DNA of 64,000 nucleotides. Origin: Fuerstiella sp. (lineage in GTDB: Bacteria > Planctomycetota > Planctomycetia > Planctomycetales > Planctomycetaceae). This document shows, in pieces, positions 38,087-45,816 of this stretch. The DNA lies in contig JAKVAZ010000017.1 in NCBI GenBank assembly GCA_022447225.1, forward strand, positions 1 through 64,000, given 5' to 3'. Position 1 is the first letter of the stretch, and each line of letters starts with the position of its first letter. Position numbers and translations under genes: made by a program. The notes under the pieces are model-generated. The model saw nothing but the letters and a program-made list of their open reading frames with translations, had not been told where the DNA came from and made no database searches.

Positions 38087-38380
38087 TCACATAGACCGAT
38101 GCCTGACTGCACATGAAAGAGGATCCTTCCGTGATAGTCGTTGTCTGTGCCATTCTTCGGAGCGGAGTGTGATCCAGGGTTCAATGACGGGCTTTTCCAG
38201 AAAAATCCATGCATCTTCCGCCAAAAGTTTCTGACAAATTTCATAGTGCAGGGATGTGGGAGTAGTCACGGTGACCATCCATGGTCGATCAGACAAAGCT
38301 CGCGATAGAAAATGATAAACAGTCGTGCTCTCAGGGGTGTTAAAAGCCGTCGGCCGGGGACTCCAGACCTGACCCGACGA
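38087..38380 (-). pseudogene. Fragment of Gfo/Idh/MocA oxidoreductase
   Basis: The minus strand can be read as VYHFLSRALSDRPWMVTVTTPTSLHYE, then LLAEDAWIFLEKPV. This is the dinucleotide-domain stretch of Gfo/Idh/MocA enzymes that ends in the EKP motif. Neither an N-terminal GxGxxG nor the C-terminal domain is found in the same frame; a possible IFVGSG remnant lies upstream in another frame. It is a relic about 98 codons long between the flippase gene and the SpsF-NeuB fusion. The rest of the gap (37963-38086 and 38381-38635) shows no gene. Confidence 0.6.
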
Positions 38381-38635
38381 AGATCTGTGAATGCTCGATT
38401 GAGTGAACTACAGAACTGCCGTCGACCAATCGATTCGTAACCGATAACCAGTGCCTAGTTTCTTGTTTCGGTGCGATCAGCTTATGTCGGCAGATTCGTA
38501 AAAGGACGCATCACGTTACAATTCCCCTGGAGACTAAGACTTAGAGTGCGAACCTCGATTACCAGGTTGCGGTTCGTGGAATGTGGTACTCCTGTACGTT
38601 GAATTTCCCTCGATCCACTTCTGAGTTGATCCGGA

Positions 38636-40414
38636 TTATTCCTGTTGTTCAAAGTCAGATTCCTGAAGCAGAACATGTGCAGGAATGTCATTCTTGGCAA
38701 CTTTGCCCAGTATGCGGTCTCGATCCGTCCACGAAATTCCGGTACCAGAACTCTTCAGCACCAACTGATGTTCTGTCAGCACATTGCCGGCAAATATCGG
38801 CTCTCTGCTGACAAGTGAATGGGTGATTTTTTCCCGAGCGGCCTGCGCCACAGGATTGAATTCTTTTTTTCCGGTCCCCATCGCCTCTTCGACGGTGCGA
38901 ATGTAGGAAACGGTACGTTTGAGTCCGGATTCTTCCAGTGCGGCAGCGTGGTCTGTTCCCGGCATGGCTCGGGACAACGTTATGTGTTTTTCCAGGGCGA
39001 ACGCTCCGATTGCAGCACCGGCGACTCCGGTGATGATCCCTGGGTTGTGGTCCGACAGGGCCACGAGTGTCCCAAACTGCTTCCGCATCGCAGGAATAGC
39101 CAGGAGATTAATATTCTTCGGTTCAGCAGGATACTGAGACACACACTGCATCAGCGTAACTGCACACGAACTGTTTTCAAACGCTTCCAAAGCCTGTTTA
39201 ATTTCCATTTCTCCAGCCATCCCGGTGGAAATAATGACAGGTTTTCCGGTGAGTGCGATGTGTCGAAGCAACGGAACATTTGTGATATCACCCGACGCCA
39301 CTTTATAAAAAGGAGTCCCAATACGTTCCAAAATATCGACTGACGGAGGATCACCGGGAGTACAGAAGTAAATCAGACCGATAGCCTGTGCATATTCCTT
39401 CAACTCCCGGTGCTGCGATTCATTAAGTTCCAGAAACTCCCGGTGCCGACCATAAGTTTCTCCGAAAGAGTTTGGCCCTGTGTAGGGGCGGTCGTAGGCT
39501 TCTTCCGTTAACGTCCAGCTAATATCACGCTTCTGAAATTTGACGGCATCGACAGAACATCGAGCCGCAAGATCAATCAGTTTCTTCGCCAGATTTACCT
39601 GCCCATTGTGATTCTGACCAATTTCAGCGATCACAAAACAGGGACATCCGTCACCCACTTCCCGACCTGCCAGACGAACCCGAATCTGGCCAGGCTGAAT
39701 CGGGCCGATACCAGTATTCCGTTCAGTGTCGAGCCAGCGATAACAGTCATCAAGCATGACTGACGACGGGTCACCGGAACGCAGTTCTGATATCATCGAT
39801 TCGAATTCATCCAGCTGATCACGTCGATCAATTGTGAACCGATTGTCATATTCCGGTCGCAGACCTTCGAAATCGGAACTCTCTGTATTGACGTCAAATT
39901 CACCTGCATGACGTCGAATCCAAGTTGTGACATGCTCACGATCCCACGCTTGTTCAGCGCGTCGGCCCATCTGTCGAAGACATGCCACGCGTATAAGCTC
40001 CGGAACCATTTTGGAGAGACCGTCGATGTGGGTATAATCCGCATTCGCCTGCTGATGTCGTTCCAGCAGTCGGGCACTCCGGGTGCGATCGTACAGTGGA
40101 TTGTCTGCGGTGAATCGAGCTACGACGGAAGTTTCTGAAAGCTGTGAAGCAGCGTCGACAAAACGTTGTAACACGTCCTCACTGTCTCCCCGCAGGACAC
40201 TGACTCCACAGGTTTCTGCAAAAGCTGCAATCGGATCGTCTGCGGCTTCTACGCTGGTTGCCACAACGATCTTTGTAAAAAAATCCATCTTCTGGACGCG
40301 CTGTATCACCCACTTCAAAAGTGGAATTCCGGAAACCGCCATCAAAGACTTTCCACGGAGACGAGTACTCAGCATTCTCGCCTGAATGACCGCAATGCAT
40401 TCTGTCTTAGACAT
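38636..40414 (-). CDS. Fused SpsF-like cytidylyltransferase and NeuB-like sialic acid synthase
   Basis: This 592-residue protein joins two steps of nonulosonic-acid or related acid-sugar metabolism. Residues about 1-235 are a SpsF-type cytidylyltransferase, with IQARMLSTRLRGKSLM at residue 9, GDSEDVLQRF near 77 and FTADNPLYD near 100; the usual GSTRLPGK reads LSTRLRGK. Residues about 255-592 are NeuB-like, with FVIAEIGQNHNGQVNLAKKL near 262, YKVASGDITNVPLL near 366, SDHNPGI near 450, EKHITLSRAMPGTDH near 470 and a C-terminal SAF domain. NeuB condenses an N-acetyl amino sugar with phosphoenolpyruvate, and SpsF would activate the product with CTP. In Bacillus the two are separate spsE and spsF genes. 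Confidence 0.88.
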   Translation of the reverse strand: MSKTECIAVIQARMLSTRLRGKSLMAVSGIPLLKWVIQRVQKMDFFTKIVVATSVEAADDPIAAFAETCGVSVLRGDSEDVLQRFVDAASQLSETSVVARFTADNPLYDRTRSARLLERHQQANADYTHIDGLSKMVPELIRVACLRQMGRRAEQAWDREHVTTWIRRHAGEFDVNTESSDFEGLRPEYDNRFTIDRRDQLDEFESMISELRSGDPSSVMLDDCYRWLDTERNTGIGPIQPGQIRVRLAGREVGDGCPCFVIAEIGQNHNGQVNLAKKLIDLAARCSVDAVKFQKRDISWTLTEEAYDRPYTGPNSFGETYGRHREFLELNESQHRELKEYAQAIGLIYFCTPGDPPSVDILERIGTPFYKVASGDITNVPLLRHIALTGKPVIISTGMAGEMEIKQALEAFENSSCAVTLMQCVSQYPAEPKNINLLAIPAMRKQFGTLVALSDHNPGIITGVAGAAIGAFALEKHITLSRAMPGTDHAAALEESGLKRTVSYIRTVEEAMGTGKKEFNPVAQAAREKITHSLVSREPIFAGNVLTEHQLVLKSSGTGISWTDRDRILGKVAKNDIPAHVLLQESDFEQQE

Positions 40415-40789
40415 TCTCTGAACTTCTCTCCACTGAGCACTGTTGCTGCCGGTGTGTCACCAGTCCCGCAGTTGCCCTGCCCTGCCCTGCCCTGCTCAGT
40501 CGACAGCTGAAAAATTGAAACCCGGGGTGTCAACAAAAAACAACTGCGCGAACGCAGCTGCCAACATCTTGAGTATTCGGCCTCCGGACAACATTGTCGT
40601 TCAACGTTTGAAACTACAGGCTCGTGACATTCAGTTGAAAGGCAGTTGACTGGCGACGTCGCCCGATTTTGACGGTGTGTTCCGTATACGCAAAAATACA
40701 GCCACGATCTGCGAGACGTCTGGACGATTCTCTGAACTGGGGCATCAGTCACTAAAAACGTTCGACCTGAATTGATTGGAATGCAGAAG
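40415..40789. other. Intergenic stretch with short CCTGC tandem repeat
   Basis: No gene is seen. About four copies of the pentamer CCTGC lie near 40475-40495. This may be a slippage-prone tract or chance. The stretch separates the SpsF-NeuB gene from the shorter gmd paralog. Confidence 0.4.
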
Positions 40790-41782
40790 TTATCGTGTTG
40801 ACGATCTGACCAGTTCCGAGTCGTGATCGACCATTAATTTGATCAATTCCTCGAAATCCACGGTATGTTTCCAGCCCAGTCTGTGCTGTGCCTTACGGGG
40901 GTTTCCAAGCAATTGACAAGCATCTGCGGGGCGTCGGAAACTCTCATCAATTCTGACGTAGTCCTGCCAACGCAGGCCGGCATGGCTGAAAGCGATGTTC
41001 AGCAGGTTTCGAATCGAGCGGGAAACTCCCGTAGCAAGAACGTAGTCATCGGGCACATCCTGCTGCAGGATTTTCCACATTGCGTAGACATAGTCTTTGG
41101 CATAGCCCCAGTCGCGATCGGCATCCAGATCGCCAAGCGACACGGACTCCTGCAGTCCGGCACGGATCCGTGCGGCTGCCAGGGTCACTTTGCGTGTAAC
41201 AAAGTTTTCGCCACGGCGTGGTGATTCATGATTGAAGCAGATGGCATTACAGAAATAGAGACCATGTGATTTACGGTAGACCCGTGTCATCTGAGTCGCA
41301 AACGACTTGGCACAGCCGTACGGAGAATTTGGACTGATGGGCGTAACTTCATCCTGCGGACTAACTGACGGTGATCCAAAGATTTCGCGACTGCTGGCGT
41401 GAAGAAACCGCGGAGGATTCGGCTGATCACGAAGGATCTCGAGAATCCGCAGCGTTCCCATTGCTGTTAGATCACAGGTGCTTTCGGGTATTTCAAAGCT
41501 AAGGCCAACATGCGATTGTCCTGCAAGGTGATAGAACTCCCCAGGCTTTACCTGAGATACGATGCGACGAATCGTGGTGGGGTCGGACAGGTCAGCGTAG
41601 TGGAGAAACAGTCGCTGATTGTAAACTGTTTCATCTGCGTACAAATGGCTAAGACGAGATCGATCCAGGGTGCTGGACCGACGGACTAACCCGTGAACTT
41701 CGTAGCCCTTTTTCAGCAGGAGTTCAGTGAGATAAGACCCGTCCTGTCCGGTAATTCCCGTGATCAACGCGGTTAGTGGCAC
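40790..41782 (-). CDS. gmd: GDP-mannose 4,6-dehydratase paralog
   Basis: This 330-residue extended SDR makes GDP-4-keto-6-deoxymannose from GDP-mannose. It shows [15 protein letters not shown] at residue 8, GLVRRSST near 32, HLAGQSHVGLSFE near 85, the catalytic ASSREIFG near 130 and the active-site YGCAK near 153, followed by [16 protein letters not shown]. Its closest visible relative is the gene just upstream at 41817; the two differ widely in sequence, so this is an old duplication or independent gain. No GDP-fucose or GDP-rhamnose reductase is in the window. It may instead act on a related nucleotide sugar. Confidence 0.85.
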   Translation of the reverse strand: MPLTALITGITGQDGSYLTELLLKKGYEVHGLVRRSSTLDRSRLSHLYADETVYNQRLFLHYADLSDPTTIRRIVSQVKPGEFYHLAGQSHVGLSFEIPESTCDLTAMGTLRILEILRDQPNPPRFLHASSREIFGSPSVSPQDEVTPISPNSPYGCAKSFATQMTRVYRKSHGLYFCNAICFNHESPRRGENFVTRKVTLAAARIRAGLQESVSLGDLDADRDWGYAKDYVYAMWKILQQDVPDDYVLATGVSRSIRNLLNIAFSHAGLRWQDYVRIDESFRRPADACQLLGNPRKAQHRLGWKHTVDFEELIKLMVDHDSELVRSSTR

Positions 41783-41816
41783 GTCCGCCCTTTTCTTTGT
41801 GGCATTTTGACTTCAT

Positions 41817-42833
41817 TCAGGCCCGATTGTTCAACACGATTGCCTCACGCCGTGCGAGTTCCAGATCATGTTCGACCATCAGGTGAGCCAGTTCCTCGAG
41901 TGTTGTTTTCGCTTTCCACCCCAATGCCGTTTGTGCTTTTGACGCATCGCCCAGCAGCAAGTCTACTTCCGCTGGACGGAAGTAGCGGGGATCAACTTCA
42001 ATGAACTCATCCGGATCCAGTTCTAACTGTTCGAATACCAGTTCTGCAAAACGTCGCACCGTTTGTGTCTCTCCGGTTGCCAGCACAAAGTCCTGTGGGG
42101 TCTCGTGCTGGAGCATGAGCCACATTCCATGGACATAGTCCTTTGCATATCCCCAGTCGCGTCTGGCATCAAGGTTGCCGAGAAACAATTTTTCCTGGAG
42201 GCCAAGTTTTATGCGTGTTGCAGCTCTGGTGATTTTGCGGGTGACGAAAGTTTCGCCACGTCGAGGGCTTTCGTGGTTGAACAAAATGCCGTTGACAGCA
42301 AACAGGTCATAGGATGCACGATAGTTGATTGTTTGATGAAAGGCATATACCTTTGCACAGGCATAGGGGCTTTGAGGGCGAAAGGGTGTTGTTTCCGTCT
42401 GAGGTGTTTCAATGACATCCCCGAACATTTCACTGGAAGATGCCTGGTAGACTTTGACTGTCTTGCGTTTGTGCAGCTGGCGAGCAGCTTCAAGAACATT
42501 GAGAGCACCTGCGCCGGTCGCCTGCAGCGTGTAGGCTGGCTGGTCAAATGACACGCGAACATGGCTCTGCGCACCAAGATTGTAGATCTCATCGGGTTCG
42601 AGATCGAGCACCAGATTCGTCAGTCCCTGACCATCGGTGAGGTCTCCATAGTGCAGATGAAACTGCACTCCTTCTGAATGCGGATCCCGGTAGATGTGAT
42701 CAATCCGTTCGGTTCCAAAGGTACTTGATCGACGGACGAGGCCATGAACTTCATAGTCCTTTTCGAGAAGCAGTTCGGCCAGATATGACCCGTCCTGTCC
42801 TGTCACCCCGGTAATAAATGCTCTTCGCCTCAT
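41817..42833 (-). CDS. gmd: GDP-mannose 4,6-dehydratase
   Basis: This 338-residue Gmd converts GDP-mannose to GDP-4-keto-6-deoxymannose, the precursor of GDP-fucose, GDP-rhamnose or GDP-perosamine. Motifs are [15 protein letters not shown] near residue 10, [13 protein letters not shown] near 85, the catalytic [10 protein letters not shown] near 135, YACAKVYAF near 160 and [15 protein letters not shown] near 188. I chose the ATG at 42833, with AAGGAAA about 7 bases upstream; a longer frame to 42914 adds 27 atypical residues. It is 34 bases from the second gmd and is the first glycan gene of the left locus, next to the tRNA. Confidence 0.93.
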   Translation of the reverse strand: MRRRAFITGVTGQDGSYLAELLLEKDYEVHGLVRRSSTFGTERIDHIYRDPHSEGVQFHLHYGDLTDGQGLTNLVLDLEPDEIYNLGAQSHVRVSFDQPAYTLQATGAGALNVLEAARQLHKRKTVKVYQASSSEMFGDVIETPQTETTPFRPQSPYACAKVYAFHQTINYRASYDLFAVNGILFNHESPRRGETFVTRKITRAATRIKLGLQEKLFLGNLDARRDWGYAKDYVHGMWLMLQHETPQDFVLATGETQTVRRFAELVFEQLELDPDEFIEVDPRYFRPAEVDLLLGDASKAQTALGWKAKTTLEELAHLMVEHDLELARREAIVLNNRA

Positions 42834-43422
42834 TGTGGTTTCCTTACTCTTTTCCGGGCCGCAAATCTTTAAATCATTATGTTCAGCGTCTGAGAGTGTC
42901 TGCCGAGTCACCACAATTCACCGATGGATCGCCGTGACTTCAGATTGATGTGACCTGGTTGTTGAAATCCCTTCGCCGGAGCATGACACAGTCCCATGTT
43001 CCAGTGTTGTGCATTCGTTTGTCAAATTCGACTGAATTCGGTTTCCTGGAGTCTGCAATGGATTTGGTTACGCCCGACCCAAAATTCTTTCCGGGTTCCC
43101 TGATTTGTTCGGACGGGCCGAACAGAGAATTCCGCATCCGCGATTGAAATAAATCTGCGCAAACTCCGTACCCCTGGGTGACAACCCAGATCACAACTTG
43201 AGTCCAGGATTCCTGGATTTGCAGAGGGACAGTGCAAAAGGAAACTACCTTCCGGATGTGCCCCAAGCAAGCTAAATCGTTCACCAACGTCAGTTCAAAT
43301 CCTTCCCGAAACATTATTCTTCAACTGGTCTTGCGGTCATTGATTCCTTGATACCGCAGCACTGTACCCGATCAGCAGTGTCTCTTGGAATTCTTGTTGG
43401 TACCGCTAGACTAGCGAACACC
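42834..43422. other. Intergenic stretch upstream of gmd
   Basis: No supported gene is seen. It contains the repeat copy B (43157-43188) and presumably the gmd promoter. A 124-codon minus-strand frame here (42940-43314) overlaps the repeat and resembles no family I know, so it is not called. Confidence 0.4.
43157..43188 (-). repeat. Leader-like repeat, copy B
   Basis: The plus strand begins GCGCAAACT and runs into CCTGGGTGACAACCCA. It matches copy A (4413) at 23 of the first 27 bases. On the minus strand it forms the perfect stem CTGGG/CCCAG with loop TTGTCA. It lies about 320 bases upstream of the gmd start at 42833, in the same orientation as copy A relative to its gene. Confidence 0.45.
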
Positions 43423-43495
<73 letters not shown>

Positions 43496-44022
43496 TCGGT
43501 TTTTACCGACTTTCGGCTATGGGCCACAAACTGACATTTTGCTGGTGTCACCCAGAGTGTTAGTTGGATCGTCCGGTTCGGCCCTTGTTTCATTAGTCCG
43601 GGCGGCATCGCAGCCGTTGAGGTCGGTGGCGGTACCGATTCTTGTGATGCATCACCTCTTTCATCGTTGAGCCTCATCGATGTAACTGGCCGGCCGCCGT
43701 TAGCTGAATGACAATGACAGTTGCCGGATCCTGCGCCTCTTCTCGACAATTATTTTGAATGACGTACGAGTTCTTGCGTTTGCCGGGTCGAAGTCCGGGC
43801 TGACGCTGGCCAACATCTCGGTTTGGTGGGGTCTTCCCGAGAAGAACAAAGAGATCCGAGCCATTTTTTCTTTTTATTCGTTGATGATGACCCGACATCA
43901 GATGGTGGACCAATGCCCCGGTATTGCCGGGAACAAAACTGTTATCGCTTCCGTGTTAGGTTCGATCACCGTTCCGTTGTAGGGCGGCTGGTTAGCACTT
44001 GCCAGGTTCCTGAGAACAAGAG
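43496..44022. other. Intergenic stretch between tRNA-Lys and flavoprotein gene
   Basis: No convincing gene is seen. Near 43543-43558 the plus strand carries CTGGTGTCACCCAG, a small hairpin similar to the core of the repeats at 4413 and 43157 but in the other orientation. Confidence 0.4.
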
Positions 44023-45537
44023 ATGCTCGATTCGTATGACTGTATTATTGTGGGCGGTGGTGGTGCAGGACTTGCGGCTGCTTACTCTGCTGCTTGCCAG
44101 GGAGCATCCGTGGCTCTGCTGGAGCGGCGTCCACAACCGGGTGGTACGACGGGGATTGCAGTTGGCTCATTTACTGCGGCGGGGACGCGCTGGCAACAGC
44201 GGGCAGGAATTGATGACAATCCGGAAGACCATGAAGAGGATGTGTCCCTCTTTGCGGACCGGGAGCTCGAGGCTCGCAACAACCAGCCCCTGCGCCGGTT
44301 CTTTCTTGAACATGCTGCTGAGACTCTGCACTGGCTCCAGGAAGAACTTCGCCTGAACTATGTCGGTCCCAGTCCCGAACCACCAAACCGTTGCTCACGC
44401 ATGCACAATGTTGTGCCCGGGGCCAAGGCCTACGTGGTGAGGTTTCAACTGGCATTACGCCGCCTTGGTGCTACGGTCATCACCGGTGCGGTGGTCACTC
44501 AGTTACTTCGGGAGAATGACAGGATCAGTGGTGTGGAATTCCACCAGGGAGGAAAACAGTATCAGCTGCGGGCCCGCAGAGGAGTTCTCCTGGCCACAGG
44601 AGACTATGCAAACAACCCGGAAATGATCGCTCGATACAAGGGGGAAGAATATCGGGAGATCGAAGGAATTAACCCCCATGCCCTCGGACTCGGACACCAA
44701 CTGGCCGAGCAGGTGGGGGCCAGACTGGTCAACATGGACATCACGTACGGACCTGAATTGCGGTTTCTTCCAGGTTCACGCAGACCGTTTCAGCAGTGGC
44801 TCCCGACAAGTGGCGCAGCCTTCCGTTGTATGGGATGGCTTGCCGAACGTATGCCGGGATGGATGATCAACCATTTTATCAAGCGACTGCTGGTAACCTG
44901 GCAACATCCCGAGGATGGTCTTTTTCAGGATGGTGTGATTCTCCTGAACACGCGAGGGCAGCGGTTTGTCAACGAACTCTCGTGGCCGGAAAGAGAAATT
45001 GCCGTGGCTCGCCAGCCGGATAAGATCTCCTATCTGCTGCTCGACGGCCGGCTTTGTGAGAAATATTCTCACTGGCCCAAGTTCATTTCCACGGCACCTG
45101 ATATCGCTTATGCCTACATTGAAGATTACCTGCGCCTGCGACCGGACGTTACCCTCCGCAGTACGCGGCTTGAATCAATTTGCCAGCAACGAGCGATCGA
45201 TCTCCCTGGACTGAAGTCCACCCTTAACGAGTTTAACAGACACGTCCGTGATGGAACTGTTGATTCCTTTGGCAGGCCGGCGGCGGAATTCCCTCTGGAT
45301 ACAGGTCCTTGGGTTCTGCTTGGACCGGTCAAGGCTTACTTCACAACAACCGAGGGAGGGGCAGCGATTAACCAGCGATTCCAGGTACTGGATCGGCAGG
45401 ACCAGCCCATCCCCGGCCTTTTTGCTGCCGGTCAGGCAGGACTTGGCGGCATGGTGCTCTGGAGTCACGGCCTGCATATCGGATGGGCGATGACAAGTGG
45501 GCGTCTTGCCGGGACAGAAATGGCTGCCAAAAGCTAG
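44023..45537 (+). CDS. FAD-dependent oxidoreductase, fumarate reductase flavoprotein-like
   Basis: This 504-residue protein belongs to the FAD_binding_2 group that includes fumarate reductase flavoprotein subunits and 3-ketosteroid dehydrogenases. The FAD-binding loop DCIIVGGGGAGLAAAYSAA lies at residue 6, followed by PGGTTGIAVGS near 41. A second FAD region, GLFAAGQAGLGGMVLWSHGLHIGWAMTSGRLAG, occupies the last 40 residues. No signal peptide or iron-sulfur partner is seen nearby, so it may work as a single-chain soluble enzyme with an unknown substrate. It is on the plus strand, unlike its glycan neighbours, and probably does not belong to their pathway. Confidence 0.8.
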   Translation: MLDSYDCIIVGGGGAGLAAAYSAACQGASVALLERRPQPGGTTGIAVGSFTAAGTRWQQRAGIDDNPEDHEEDVSLFADRELEARNNQPLRRFFLEHAAETLHWLQEELRLNYVGPSPEPPNRCSRMHNVVPGAKAYVVRFQLALRRLGATVITGAVVTQLLRENDRISGVEFHQGGKQYQLRARRGVLLATGDYANNPEMIARYKGEEYREIEGINPHALGLGHQLAEQVGARLVNMDITYGPELRFLPGSRRPFQQWLPTSGAAFRCMGWLAERMPGWMINHFIKRLLVTWQHPEDGLFQDGVILLNTRGQRFVNELSWPEREIAVARQPDKISYLLLDGRLCEKYSHWPKFISTAPDIAYAYIEDYLRLRPDVTLRSTRLESICQQRAIDLPGLKSTLNEFNRHVRDGTVDSFGRPAAEFPLDTGPWVLLGPVKAYFTTTEGGAAINQRFQVLDRQDQPIPGLFAAGQAGLGGMVLWSHGLHIGWAMTSGRLAGTEMAAKS

Positions 45538-45816
45538 AGGCTCCTGTCTCCTTACAGAGCTTCTCGCATCACGGTGGCACCAAGCAACTTCCGTTCGGAT
45601 GTGTGCCCGATCATGGTCTGGTTGATCTGGATTCCCGGCTCGTTGAGTACATCACAACCATGCTCCATCATCTCCTTGTTTGTGGGCGAATAAAACCACT
45701 TCTGACACCACCAATTCTTGAAGTAGTTTCACGTCCATCGCTGCTAAAGCCTCATCATTTCTCGCCCTGACTGAGGTGCATTGGCAACAAAGTTTGTTCC
45801 TGTTTCGACACAGGGG
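45538..45816. other. Convergent intergenic region with a possible gene fragment
   Basis: The minus strand of about 45551-45727 can be read without stop as NYFKNWWCQKWFYSP, then a section ending LLGATVMREAL before TAA at 45551-45553. It has no start codon except an internal ATG and looks like the tail of a lost gene. The family was not recognised. Confidence 0.25.

Noticed and set aside
40471-40497. CCTGC tandem repeat as a phase-variable tract
   Set aside because: Only about four copies, and not inside or directly before a reading frame.
42940-43314. Minus-strand frame of 124 codons upstream of gmd
   Set aside because: No recognisable domain and no ribosome-binding site, and it covers the repeated non-coding element B. 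It is more likely leader DNA.
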